This document shows, piece by piece, positions 55,086-63,062 of a stretch of DNA of 64,000 nucleotides (the first letter of the stretch is position 1; each line of letters starts with the position of its first letter). The translations under genes were made by a program, and so were the position numbers. Source of the stretch: Streptomyces sp. MJM8645 (lineage in GTDB: Bacteria > Actinomycetota > Actinomycetes > Streptomycetales > Streptomycetaceae); the NCBI RefSeq assembly GCF_001625365.1, contig NZ_LJJF01000001.1:1674001-1738000 (forward strand), written 5' to 3'. The notes below the pieces were generated by a model. It searched no databases and was not told the origin of the DNA. It was given only the letters and a program-made list of their open reading frames with translations.

Positions 55086-56528
55086 TCAGCGGCGGCCGAT
55101 GATCTTGGAGAACGTTGCGAGGGAGACGGTGCCCGTCTTCTTGGCCGCATCACCGACGATGCCCCAGCTGCCGATGCTCTGCCCGTAGTTGGCGGTCAGC
55201 GCGGCGCCGCTCGCGCCCTCCTTCGCCTGGGACATGTCCGAACCGGTGGACATCTCGACGACCAGCGGGACCTGGGTGGCGAGGTTGACCGAGCCCTGGA
55301 GGACCTTTCCGGCGAGCTTCCCGGCCTTCTCGGAGGCACCGACGACCTTGGCGCCCTTGGTGCCGATGTAGTTGAACACCTTGGTCGCGTCGGAGGCTCC
55401 GGAGCCGCCGGTCTCGGCGAGGAAGGTGAGCCCGGCCCTGCGGACACCGACACTGGCCTTGTAGCTGGCCTTGGCGCCGGTGCCGATCGTCTTGACGATG
55501 GCCTTGCCCGCCTTGAGGCTCTTGGCGACCGCGCCGACACCGGGCAGGGCGGCGAGCGCGTCCGCGCCCAGGCCGACGATCGTGGCCGCGTCCCAGTCGC
55601 CCTTGATCGCGGCGTCCACGGTGTGGGCGCCGAGCGCGGCGATGGCGGTGACGGCGGCGACCGGGCCCGCGATCGGCGTGAGGACCGGGATGAGGGCCAG
55701 GACGCCGGCGACGGCGGACACGATGCCGAGGATGTCCCCGAAGGTGGACCAGAAGCTGCTGCCCTGCTCCGCCGCCGCCTTGCGGGCGGCCTCCGCCTTC
55801 AGGTACTCGAACTCCTGACCCCGGGTCTGGATGACCCGGGTGAACTCCCGGTCGGTGAGCAGGCACTGCAACTGGAGTTCGGCCTGGAGGGCCAGCGCCA
55901 TGTCGATCAGGTCGTACAGGCGCCCGTCCTTGATCCACTCCCGGGGGTAACCGTTGTCGGTGAGCCGGAAGTACACGCCCTCGCCGCTGTATCCGCCCAT
56001 GGCCAGGGACTCGATCTCGCCAAGGTAGCGGGCGACGGTGGGGTGCTGGAAGGCGATGACGCCCGCGAAGCCGGGAAAGCCGGTGTCCGCCCTGTAGGCG
56101 TTCCGCTCGCGGATGAACGCCATGGGGTCGGCGATGAACCGTTTCCGCTCCTCGCTTGTCAGGGACGACTGGTCGGGAAAGCCCGAGGGGAGTTCGGCCA
56201 TCTTCTCGGACAGGAGCTTCTTGAAGTCGTGCAGCTCCTGTGCGACCTCCTGGCCGGAGGATGCGTAGGCCCTGAGCTCCCAGTCCAGGCGGCGCAGCGC
56301 GTCGATGACCTGGTCGCGCTGGAAGACGTACATGCGCAGGATCTGGTCGATCCGGTAGTGGTCCTCGGGGCGCAGCGCCGCCGGGTCCCACTTCCAGATC
56401 TTCATCGCGTCTTTGCTGTTGGTGGTGTACATGTTCAGTTCGCTCTGAACATTGAAGACGATCTTGTCCCTGCCCGCGTCGAAGCCCAGGGTCGGCAGGC
56501 CGACGCTGAGCCCGTACTCGATCTTCAT
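55086..56528 (-). CDS. uncharacterised protein with pretoxin-like hydrophobic segment
   Basis: A 480-residue protein with no signal peptide. The N-terminal half (1-245) is helical and charged (RIDQILRMYVFQRDQVIDAL; SLTSEERKRFIADPMAFIRE). At 268-330 is a glycine/alanine-rich hydrophobic stretch (GIVSAVAGVLALIPVLTPIAG; VGLGADALAALPGVGAVAKS) like the pretoxin/linker segments of WXG100- and LXG-type secreted toxins. The C-terminal part is lysine-rich and shows no toxin motif. AAAAGGGG precedes the ATG. It follows the gene at 56548 by 19 bases. Secretion by a type VII system is a hypothesis only. Confidence 0.7.
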   Translation of the reverse strand: MKIEYGLSVGLPTLGFDAGRDKIVFNVQSELNMYTTNSKDAMKIWKWDPAALRPEDHYRIDQILRMYVFQRDQVIDALRRLDWELRAYASSGQEVAQELHDFKKLLSEKMAELPSGFPDQSSLTSEERKRFIADPMAFIRERNAYRADTGFPGFAGVIAFQHPTVARYLGEIESLAMGGYSGEGVYFRLTDNGYPREWIKDGRLYDLIDMALALQAELQLQCLLTDREFTRVIQTRGQEFEYLKAEAARKAAAEQGSSFWSTFGDILGIVSAVAGVLALIPVLTPIAGPVAAVTAIAALGAHTVDAAIKGDWDAATIVGLGADALAALPGVGAVAKSLKAGKAIVKTIGTGAKASYKASVGVRRAGLTFLAETGGSGASDATKVFNYIGTKGAKVVGASEKAGKLAGKVLQGSVNLATQVPLVVEMSTGSDMSQAKEGASGAALTANYGQSIGSWGIVGDAAKKTGTVSLATFSKIIGRR

Positions 56529-56547
56529 GGGTGTCCCCTTTTCCCGG

Positions 56548-57177
56548 TCAGGCCGCGGCGGCGGTGTCGAAGGTGATCGTGCGGCAGACCTCGGCGAGGA
56601 TCTCCACGCAGGAGTCCCACTCGGGGAGGTTCTCCGTGGCGATGGCGAAGTCGGCCATCGCCAGGCGGCCGGGGATCGGCACGAACACGTGCAGCTGACG
56701 GACCACGGTCGGCCCGCCGCCGTCGCCGAGCAGGTTGACCGGGCGCTCGACCTTGCGCTCCTCGGTGAGCAGCACCGCGGGGCCGGCTTCGAGCCGGACG
56801 ACGCCGACCTCGGCGTCCGGGTAGATGGCGCCCATGGTGCGGGCCAGGCGGTGGACGGTCTGCTCGTTGGACAGTTCGCTGGGGCGGGCGGTGACGGTCA
56901 GGATCGCCGAGGCCAGCTTCTCCTCGGGCTTCTCCTTCGTCGGCCCGTACAGCAGCGTGCCCGCGTAGACGGCGCCGGCGGCGGACAGCAGCTCGTACAT
57001 CGTCTGCTGGGTCAGGACGGCTGCCGCTATCTCCTCTTCCGACGGCTTCGGGTCGACCATGTTCAGCCGCTCGATCAGCCGGTTGGTGTTCACCTCCGCC
57101 GACACGGAGAAGTCGAGGTCGGTGAACGCCTCCGGGACTTGGAAGCTGATCGGCAGGTCGATCGTGGCGTCGGGCAC
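56548..57177 (-). CDS. uncharacterised partner protein of the pretoxin-like gene
   Basis: A 209-residue protein with no signal or membrane helix. It has TIDLPISFQVPEAFTDLDFS at the start, a helical middle (AAVLTQQTMYELLSAAGAVY), strands AEVGVVRLEAGPAVLL and RQLHVFVPIPGRLAMADFAI, and ends EWDSCVEILAEVCRTITF. This alternating order recalls LpqN/EspG-like mixed folds, but identity is not proven. GTG 57177 follows GAGGAG at seven bases, better than GTG 57192. First gene of a two-gene operon. Confidence 0.7.
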   Translation of the reverse strand: MPDATIDLPISFQVPEAFTDLDFSVSAEVNTNRLIERLNMVDPKPSEEEIAAAVLTQQTMYELLSAAGAVYAGTLLYGPTKEKPEEKLASAILTVTARPSELSNEQTVHRLARTMGAIYPDAEVGVVRLEAGPAVLLTEERKVERPVNLLGDGGGPTVVRQLHVFVPIPGRLAMADFAIATENLPEWDSCVEILAEVCRTITFDTAAAA

Positions 57178-57532
57178 AGGGACGCTCCTCACAGGCGGGA
57201 CACGGATGCGGCCCACCGCACGACGCGGCAGGACCGCCCGCCATGATCGACGGCCCGTCGGGACCACCGACCCCACCGCCACCCACGGCGCGCGGCCGCT
57301 GGCGCGAACCGATCCGCCTTACGTCCCACCTGGACCGAATTGCCCACCCGAACACACGTCCCACCCGTAACCGGAACGGCCTGATCCACCGTCACCCACA
57401 TGGCCTAAGAGGCCCATTGCGCGACGCGGCACCGCCGGGAACGTCCGCGAAGCGGAACGCCGCGCCGACCGGGGAGGTCGTGCGCGGCGTTCGCCGGGAG
57501 AGTCGGGAGCGTCGAGAGAGTGCGGCGGTGGG
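57178..57532. other. intergenic region between two minus-strand units
   Basis: 355 bases. ACGTCCCACC occurs at 57321-57330 and 57356-57365, a direct repeat that could be an operator of the pair at 55086-57177. At 57455-57492 GAACGCCGCGC/GCGCGGCGTTC forms an 11-base-arm hairpin, the likely terminator of the gene fragment ending at 57533. No gene seen. Confidence 0.6.
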
Positions 57533-58186
57533 TTACGCCGCGCCGAGGCGGCTCGGGGCTCCCGGGGCGGGCTTCAGGTAGCGGATGGCGGCTGCTGTCG
57601 TCAGGGCGATCAGGGTGACGGTGAGGAGGTACTGGCAGAGCAGGCCGAGATTGCCGAGCTGGTTGTCGTACCAGGTGAAGAACGCGTTGCCGGCGAGGCC
57701 GAGACTGAGGACCGGCGGGAGGACGGCCAGTGCGGTCGCGGCCGGCAGCAGCCGGCCCCAGCGGAGGGATGCGAGCGAGAGCAGGGCCAGCGGGATGCAG
57801 GCCCCCATCAACGTCAGCACGGGCTGGGGAAGTACGGGGAGGGCGCTCTCGTGAAGAAGTGCGCTGAGGCGGCCCAGGTTGGACAGCAGGAGGCTCGCGA
57901 CCAGCACCAGGGCGGGCGGGACGGCGGCGCGCGGTCGGCGGGCGATCGTGCTCTCCAGCAGGTCGCCGGGGGCGGCGAAGAGCAGCAGGGACCACAACAC
58001 GTTCGCGCCGGACGACATAATCAGGAGGGTGTAGTCCGGCGGAAAGCCCGGCACCACGGTCCACATCGCATGCTGCTGGACGAAGCACTGGGCGATGGCG
58101 GCCACTCCGGCCAGGGCGGCCAGGGTCCGGACGGTGGTCCACCGGCGGAACAGCAGGGCTACCACGACCAGCAACCAGAGCACCTG
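57533..58186 (-). pseudogene. C-terminal part of a membrane protein split by an IS605-type element
   Basis: About 217 residues with six hydrophobic segments (LWLLVVVALLF; LAALAGVAAIAQCFV; NVLWSLLLFAAPGDLL and others). The frame runs straight into the element end at 58187 and its first usable codon is a GTG at 58183 without ribosome site. Joined to the fragment at 59589-60008 it gives a plausible single protein: AQTVT then (D)QVLWLLVVV. The two parts are one base out of register when the element is simply removed. Confidence 0.8.
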
Positions 58187-58330
58187 ATTGACATCCTCCC
58201 TGCCCTAAAGGACGGGGATTCCTAGCTCACTTCGCCTGGCCGTCAGCGACGGGCAGGGCTTACAAGATCAGCACTAGCCGGGTCGAGACCAGCCCGGACG
58301 AGCATCACCCGGGCGGAGTTCTTGTCCCTG
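58187..58330 (-). ncRNA. predicted omega (right-end element) RNA of TnpB
   Basis: TnpB guide RNAs are known to derive from the 3' end of tnpB and the element right end, with the guide from the flanking DNA. Here the scaffold would end at GGATGTCAAT and the guide would read CAGGTGCTCTGGTTGCTG, i.e. the interrupted host gene. Position inferred from family organisation; the 5' limit is approximate. Confidence 0.45.
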
Positions 58331-59448
58331 GGAGAGGAGACTCCGCACGCGGTGCACGTATACGTTCTCTCGGAAAGCGGAAGACGGTGCTTGGCTCTCG
58401 CACCGCAGTGCGCGCAGTCCATGGTGGTGTGCGCGGGGTCGACCAGGTGCACGGACCTGCCGTGCTTGCGGCCCATCTCGATCAGGGCGCGCTTGGTCGC
58501 CCCGATCGCGGCGTCGGCGGCCTTCCCGGCCATGGTGGTCCTGGCGAGGAACTTCGGCCGGAAGTCCTCGACGGCTATCGCGTCGTGGTCGCGGACGACC
58601 TGCTTGGCCCACTTGCGGCCGGTGTCCTGCCGCTGCCGGGCCACCTTCCTGGAGACCTTCGCGGCCTGCCGCCGGGCCTCGCGGTAGCCCTTCGTCTGCG
58701 CCTTCCCCTTCGGGGCCCGGCGGCGCGCCATCTGCCGCTGGTACTTCGCCAGACGCTGGGCGGCCGTCCTGCCGTGCTCCGCGTGCGGGAGGTCATGCGC
58801 GTCGGACGTGGTGGTGGCGGTCTCCCTCACGCCCCAGTCGATCCCGATGACCGCACCGGTCTGCGGCAGCGGCCGGACCTCGGCGGCCACGACGAACGAG
58901 GCGTACCAGTGCCCGACCGCGTCCTGGTACACGCGCACACTCGACGGGACACACGGCAGGTCACGCGACCACACCACCGTCAGCACGATGCCGCCCGCGA
59001 GGTGCAGCCGGCCCTCCTTGAGCCGGAACCCGCGCTGCGTGTAGTTCAGCGACGGCCGGGAGTCCTTGAGTCTCTTGTGCCGGGGCATCCCGGCGCGCTG
59101 CTTGACCGGCAGCTTCGCCTTGACGTCCTTGAGCGCCTTGGCGCGGGACCTGGCGAAGTCGCGGATGGTCTGCTGCTGCGGAACGGACGCGCCCTCGCGC
59201 AGCCAGCTCATCGACTGCCGCGCCCCGGTCAGCATCCTGTCGAGCTGTGCGGGGCCGCACGTGGTCTTCTCCGCGGCGGTCGCCTTGTTGTGCTTGTGGA
59301 CCTTGCGGGACATCGCCACGGATTCGTTCCACACCCAGCGGCACTTCCCCCACTCCGCTTCGAGCAGTGCGAGGGCGGTGGCCGACACACGGAGCCGGTA
59401 GGCGTACCGGGCGTACCCGGCCTCACCGGCCGTCGCTGTCGTCATCAT
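58243..59448 (-). CDS. tnpB: TnpB RNA-guided endonuclease
   Basis: A 401-residue TnpB, the RNA-guided nuclease ancestor of Cas12. RuvC residues are Asp204 (IGIDWGVRET), Glu294 (AVEDFRPKF) and Asp375 (SPRDKNSARV), and the zinc ribbon is CAHC (345-348) with CTAC (365-368). An HTH-like N-terminus (LEAEWGKCRWVWNESVAM) is present. All catalytic residues are intact, so the protein may be active. The element lacks TnpA, so it would need a transposase in trans. ATG 59448 is one of two adjacent ATGs. Confidence 0.93.
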   Translation of the reverse strand: MMTTATAGEAGYARYAYRLRVSATALALLEAEWGKCRWVWNESVAMSRKVHKHNKATAAEKTTCGPAQLDRMLTGARQSMSWLREGASVPQQQTIRDFARSRAKALKDVKAKLPVKQRAGMPRHKRLKDSRPSLNYTQRGFRLKEGRLHLAGGIVLTVVWSRDLPCVPSSVRVYQDAVGHWYASFVVAAEVRPLPQTGAVIGIDWGVRETATTTSDAHDLPHAEHGRTAAQRLAKYQRQMARRRAPKGKAQTKGYREARRQAAKVSRKVARQRQDTGRKWAKQVVRDHDAIAVEDFRPKFLARTTMAGKAADAAIGATKRALIEMGRKHGRSVHLVDPAHTTMDCAHCGARAKHRLPLSERTYTCTACGVSSPRDKNSARVMLVRAGLDPASADLVSPARR

Positions 59449-59588
59449 GAGCCGCAACCTAACAGCCCCCACCGACAACAGCAGAAAGCGCAGGTCAGAA
59501 CAGATGTGCAGAGAACTCCGCCGCTTCACGGCTCCGGGCCGAGGACCCATTCCTCCCCGGCCTGAAGGCCGGAGCCTCCTGGGAGAAA

Positions 59589-60008
59589 TCAGGTGACGGT
59601 CTGGGCGATCAGCGGGGAGTGCCAGTCGACGAAAGCGGTTCCGGGGTGCTGCAACGCGTAGGAGTGGTTGGCCGTGGCCTGCCGCCACTTCTCCGGGAGG
59701 AACACGAGGGCGGTCAGCTGCTGACCGAGCGCCATGGCGGCGGCCAGCGGGGCGGTGGTGGCGAGCAGGCGTCCGGCGGTGCTGCTCGCGGTGATGCCGG
59801 TGCGCACCCGCAGGCCGTACGCGGCGACGCCGACGGTCTCGCGGATGACGGCCTGTCGGCCGGCGCCTGCGGTGGAGTCGGCGTGGACCGCGGTGATCTC
59901 CTCGCCGCGCTCGGCCCGGTAGGCGGCGGGGTAGGCCCGCAGGACCAGTCGCAGTCCTCGCAAGGCGGTGCCGGTGGTGGCGGTGGTGGCGGTGGCGGCG
60001 GTGTTCAC
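59589..60008 (-). pseudogene. N-terminal part of the split membrane protein
   Basis: 139 residues: a threonine-rich start, then LRLVLRAYPAAYRAERGEEI (a permease-prefix-like helix), one or two membrane segments (AAAMALGQQLTALVFL) and DWHSPLIAQTVT before a TGA created at the junction with the element. GTG 60008 overlaps the padR stop (GTGA), so the intact gene was translationally coupled to padR. Confidence 0.8.
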
Positions 60009-60352
60009 GCGAGGGCCCCCCTGGCCGTCGGACGGGTGGTGCGCAGACGCCGGTCGGCCTCGGCCACTACCGCGCGCAGCCGGTCGGCCTCGGCGGCGAG
60101 GGTGTCCCGCCCTGCGTCGGCGAGTGCGTACGTCCGGCGGGCGCGGCCGTCGATCACCTCGTCGCGCTCGACCTCGATCAGCCCCTGCTGGAGCAGGCGG
60201 TCCAACGCGCTGTAGAGCGTGCTGGTGCGCATTTTGACCCGGCCGTCCGAGAGCGCGGCAACCTCTTGGATCAGGGCGTAGCCGTGCCGAGGCGCGTCGG
60301 CCAGTGCGGTGAGCAGAAGCAATGTGGGCTCCTGCATGGAGCGTAATGTCAT
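60005..60352 (-). CDS. PadR-family regulator
   Basis: A 115-residue PadR protein: MQEPTLLLLTALADAPRHG opens the winged helix, RTSTLYSALDRLLQQGLIEV is the recognition region and the end is a short dimerisation helix. PadR proteins of this size usually repress a neighbouring membrane-protein or exporter gene in response to a small molecule. Start at 60352 (MTLRSMQEP) or 60337. It was co-transcribed with the now split membrane-protein gene. Confidence 0.9.
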   Translation of the reverse strand: MTLRSMQEPTLLLLTALADAPRHGYALIQEVAALSDGRVKMRTSTLYSALDRLLQQGLIEVERDEVIDGRARRTYALADAGRDTLAAEADRLRAVVAEADRRLRTTRPTARGALA

Positions 60353-60359
60353 GCGGATA

Positions 60360-60393
60360 CATATACCGTTCATAGGCATATACCGTCTATGGG
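60360..60393. promoter_or_regulatory. 17-bp direct repeat, candidate PadR operator
   Basis: CATATACCGTTCATAGG (60360-60376) and CATATACCGTCTATGGG (60377-60393) are adjacent direct repeats just upstream of padR. AT-rich against the background and placed on the likely promoter, so autoregulation is likely. Confidence 0.6.
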
Positions 60394-60507
60394 CCCATGC
60401 ATCTGGCGCGGGCGGATGCCAGAGCAACCGTTCGGCTCCGGAAGCCGTCATTTCACGGATGTCGGGGCACGACCGCCTCGCCTCAAGGACCCCGGGAGCT
60501 GGTCTCG

Positions 60508-60795
60508 TTGCAGCGGAAGAAGCCGTACTGGCAGCCGTACTGGTGGCGGCTGATGTTCCGTTCGGACACCACGCCGGAGTGGGAGCCGATGGATCGCGGA
60601 CCGCTCTCCCAGGTCTCGAACCACGCGCTGACGACGATGTCGATCGAGGCCTGGGCCGACGCCTTCCTGGAGGAGGCGCTCTACGAACTCGAAGACCTGC
60701 GCGGCGACCTGCGCGTCGAGTGCTACGAGGAGCCCGTCCTCACGGACGGCACTCCGCCGGTGTATTCGCGCCAGGGGCGGCTGCCGGGGAGGTGA
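60508..60795 (+). CDS. small hypothetical protein
   Basis: A 95-residue protein from TTG 60508, with GGGAG nine bases before. Aromatic start (KKPYWQPYWWRLMFRSD), then SNHALTTMSIEAWADAFLEEAL and ELEDLRGDLRVECYEEP, which look conserved and structured. No family known. A longer frame from 60397 exists but its extra residues look random. Confidence 0.6.
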   Translation: MQRKKPYWQPYWWRLMFRSDTTPEWEPMDRGPLSQVSNHALTTMSIEAWADAFLEEALYELEDLRGDLRVECYEEPVLTDGTPPVYSRQGRLPGR

Positions 60796-60815
60796 GTCCG
60801 GGACGGGTTCGGCGC

Positions 60816-60840
60816 GGGAAGTCGGTGGGGCCGACTTCCC
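60816..60840. terminator. hairpin related to the array hairpins
   Basis: GGGAAGTCGG (60816-60825), loop TGGGG, CCGACTTCCC (60831-60840). It lies between convergent genes and probably terminates them. Its arms share GGAAGTCGG/CCGACTTCC with the hairpin at 49898-49934, which also has a five-base loop. Confidence 0.75.
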
Positions 60841-60849
60841 ATGCCGCAG

Positions 60850-61011
60850 TCAGCGAACAGGGGTTGGGGTTGAGGTCGGACTCGGGTGGGGGTGATGGAC
60901 GGGCGGGTGCTGGGCGGTGAGGGGGTAGATCCAGGCGAGGAGTGCGAGGAGGAGGGCGAACGGGAGGAGGGTGTAGGCGGTCGCGGCGCCCGGGGTCACG
61001 TCAGGACGCAT
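60850..61011 (-). CDS. small single-helix membrane protein
   Basis: 53 residues: TPGAATAYTLLPFALLLALLAWI is the membrane segment region (read as residues 6-28), followed by a His/Pro/Thr-rich tail. Its ATG overlaps the last codons of the ATPase-domain gene, so it is probably translationally coupled. No family known. Confidence 0.5.
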   Translation of the reverse strand: MRPDVTPGAATAYTLLPFALLLALLAWIYPLTAQHPPVHHPHPSPTSTPTPVR

Positions 61012-61462
61012 CGAGGGCGATGGGGAGGTCGAGCTCGGCCCAGACGGTCTTGGCGTTGGGGTGGCGGGGGATGGCGCCCCAGCGGTCGGCGAGGGCGTCG
61101 ATGAGTGTGAGGCCGCGCCCGGACTGGGAGTTGGGGGCGAGGACGGCGGGCAGGGCGGGGAAGCGGTCGCCCCGGCAGTCCGAGATCTCGATGCGCAGGG
61201 TAGTGCCCCGGCGCACGGTGGTGGTGAGACAGAGGTGAAGCTCGAAGCCGCGCCCCGGAACGCGGCCATGGGTAGTCGCGTTAGCGGCGAGCTCCGCGAC
61301 GATCAGGAGAGCCGAGTAGTACGGCTCGGTGTGGGACAAGTTCAGCCCCCAGGTGGTCAGTTGACGCCTGGCGATGCGCCGGCAGATGGCGGCGCCCTTG
61401 GGGGTGGCGGCAAGGGTGATGGTGTGACGGCGGGGGCTGTCGAGCGGGATGTCGGTCGTCAT
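61001..61462 (-). CDS. RsbW/SpoIIAB-like ATP-binding protein
   Basis: A 153-residue HATPase_c_2 protein with SALLIVAELAANATTHGRVPG (N-box, residues near 50-70), LRIEISDCRGD (G1) and GRGLTLIDALADRWG (G2). Such stand-alone kinases of streptomycetes are anti-sigma-factor-like; many sit beside XRE/DUF397 genes, as here. It is divergent from the XRE gene at 61593. Confidence 0.9.
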   Translation of the reverse strand: MTTDIPLDSPRRHTITLAATPKGAAICRRIARRQLTTWGLNLSHTEPYYSALLIVAELAANATTHGRVPGRGFELHLCLTTTVRRGTTLRIEISDCRGDRFPALPAVLAPNSQSGRGLTLIDALADRWGAIPRHPNAKTVWAELDLPIALDAS

Positions 61463-61592
61463 GGAAAAAATCGTGGCGCCCCGGACGTACGCTGACCACG
61501 GATTCGGCGAGCACTGAGAGTGCCTGTGCGGATGCGGAGGGTTGGCCTGTCGGCCGGCCCAGATCAATCGGTCGAAAGGGTGGGTGATTGTC

Positions 61593-62465
61593 GTGGGTGG
61601 CGTCGAGCGCACGGTCTTCGATGACGGCGAGACGGCGGAGAACTCCGACGGGGTCGCGGAGTTCTATGCGGCGGTGGGCAAGTTGATCAGGCTCTTCCGG
61701 GAGCGGGCCGGGCTGACCCAGCGCGAGCTGGCCGAAAAGCTCGGGTACAGCGAGGACCAGCTGGGAGCGGTCGAGCGCGGCAAGCGGACGCCGAGAATCG
61801 AGATCCTGACGAGGGCGGAGGAAATCCTCAACGCAGGTGGCGCGTTGAGGATCGTCGCCGACGACGTGATGAAGGCGAAGATCCGGATCAGCACGCGGCA
61901 CCCTGCGTTCTCCAAAGCCTTCACGTACGAGGAGGGGCGGGCCATCGAGATCAACAGCTACAGCCTGTTCGCGATCCCTGGCCTCCTTCAGACCGAGGCC
62001 CACGCCAGGGCGCTCTACGAGATGCGCCGACCGTGGCTCTCGGTGGAGCAGATCGACCAGTGGGTGGCCGCCAGGTTGGCGCGCCAGGAGATCCTGACCA
62101 AGTGGCCCTTGCCGGTCATGAGCTGGGTGCTGGACGAGAGCCTGCTGAGGCGCCCCCTCGGCGGCTGGGACACCCACCAGGAGCAGCTGCGCCACCTGCT
62201 CAAGGTGGCCGAGATCCGCGGCCTCGAACTCCAGGTCATGCCCCTCGACAGGGTTCAGAACGCGGGCATGGGAGGGCCGTTCACGCTGCTCACCCCGCCC
62301 GGGCGCCCTCAGATCGCGTACGTGGAGATCCAGCACGTCAATAGGCTGATCACGGACCCGGAGGAAGTCCGTAAGATGGCCGCACGGTACGGCACCCTCA
62401 GGGCGCAGGCGCTCGACATGAGGGAGTCCTTGGCCTTGATCGAGATGATCCTGGGAGAGCGGTGA
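61593..62465 (+). CDS. XRE-family regulator with DUF5753 (Scr1-type)
   Basis: A 290-residue protein. The HTH_XRE domain (LIRLFRERAGLTQRELAEKL; EDQLGAVERGKRTP) is followed by DUF5753 (AIEINSYSLFAIPGLLQTEA; VMSWVLDESLLRRPLGG). In streptomycetes this type pairs with DUF397 proteins, and the pair behaves like a toxin-antitoxin or developmental switch. Candidate GTG starts are 61584 and 61593; neither has ideal spacing. The stop overlaps the next gene (GTGA). Confidence 0.88.
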   Translation: MGGVERTVFDDGETAENSDGVAEFYAAVGKLIRLFRERAGLTQRELAEKLGYSEDQLGAVERGKRTPRIEILTRAEEILNAGGALRIVADDVMKAKIRISTRHPAFSKAFTYEEGRAIEINSYSLFAIPGLLQTEAHARALYEMRRPWLSVEQIDQWVAARLARQEILTKWPLPVMSWVLDESLLRRPLGGWDTHQEQLRHLLKVAEIRGLELQVMPLDRVQNAGMGGPFTLLTPPGRPQIAYVEIQHVNRLITDPEEVRKMAARYGTLRAQALDMRESLALIEMILGER

Positions 62466-62653
62466 GCATGGCCGAGCTGGCGTGGTTCAAGAGCAGCTAC
62501 AGCACCAACGAGGGCGCCGAGTGCGTAGAGGTCGCCGAGACCCCTGGCGTCGTCCACGTGCGTGACTCGAAGGACAAGAGCGGTCCGCAGCTGGCGTTCG
62601 AGCCGGCCTCGTGGAAGGCGTTCGTCGGCTTCGCCGCGACCGCCGAGGTCTGA
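62462..62653 (+). CDS. DUF397 protein
   Basis: A 63-residue DUF397 protein with the motif order AWFKSSYSTNEGAECVEVA, VHVRDSKDKSGPQL and WKAFVGFA. It overlaps the XRE stop at GTGA, so both are made together. ATG 62468 is an alternative start. Known partner family of XRE-DUF5753 regulators. Confidence 0.9.
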   Translation: MSMAELAWFKSSYSTNEGAECVEVAETPGVVHVRDSKDKSGPQLAFEPASWKAFVGFAATAEV

Positions 62654-62661
62654 GCAGTCCC

Positions 62662-62697
62662 CCAACAGCCCACCGCTAGGCAGCGGTGGGCTGTTGG
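62662..62697. terminator. terminator between the two DUF397 genes
   Basis: Perfect 16-base arms (62662-62677, 62682-62697) around AGGC, just after the first DUF397 stop. Confidence 0.9.
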
Positions 62698-62713
62698 CGT
62701 ACCGTCAGAAGGC

Positions 62714-62947
62714 ATGGGACTCGCCTGGTTCAAGAGCAGCCGTAGCGGTAACGAAGGCGCCAACTGCGTCGAGGTCGCGTGGCGCAAGAGCAGCTACAGC
62801 AGCAACGAGGGCGCCGCCTGCGTCGAGGTCGCCGAGACGACCGCCGCCGTCCACGTCCGTGACTCCAAGGACAAGGACGGCCCCCAACTCACCTTCTCCC
62901 CCGCCGCCTGGCAGGCCTTCGTCGACTTCGCCCCGACGGCCGCCTGA
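62714..62947 (+). CDS. DUF397 protein with duplicated N-terminal motif
   Basis: A 77-residue protein. LAWFKSSRSGNEGANCVEVA is followed at once by WRKSSYSSNEGAACVEVAE and the rest of a full DUF397 domain (VHVRDSKDKDGPQL, WQAFVDFA). So the first half-domain is doubled. It lies behind the terminator of the first DUF397 gene and seems to be a local duplicate with its own promoter. Confidence 0.88.
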   Translation: MGLAWFKSSRSGNEGANCVEVAWRKSSYSSNEGAACVEVAETTAAVHVRDSKDKDGPQLTFSPAAWQAFVDFAPTAA

Positions 62948-63062
62948 GAGCCGCCAGGGCGCACCGCTCGGGCCCGGCGGACCCGCCGCCGACCGGGCCG
63001 ACGAACAGGAGAGGCCGCGCGGGAGGACGTCCGCGGCCTCGTAGGCCCGGAACGAGTCGGCG

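Larger units (their letters stand above)
58187..59590 (-). mobile_element. IS605-family, tnpB-only insertion element
   Basis: About 1.4 kb with a single tnpB gene and no tnpA. The right end of the element (in tnpB orientation, at 58187-58225) has the characteristic AGGAATCCCCGTCC ... GGATGTCAAT, a subterminal hairpin seen in this IS group; the left end has CCGGCCT/AGGCCGG (59557-59572). The flanks CACCTGAT (58181-58188) and ATCAGGTG (59588-59595) reconstruct a palindromic empty site CACCTGATCAGGTG, with the terminal AT ambiguous. No target duplication, as expected for this family. Confidence 0.85.

Noticed and set aside
54349..55102. Open frames in the other two phases over the hydrolase remnant
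   Set aside because: They do not include the GHSVGG frame and show no family; the hydrolase phase without start is the real relic.
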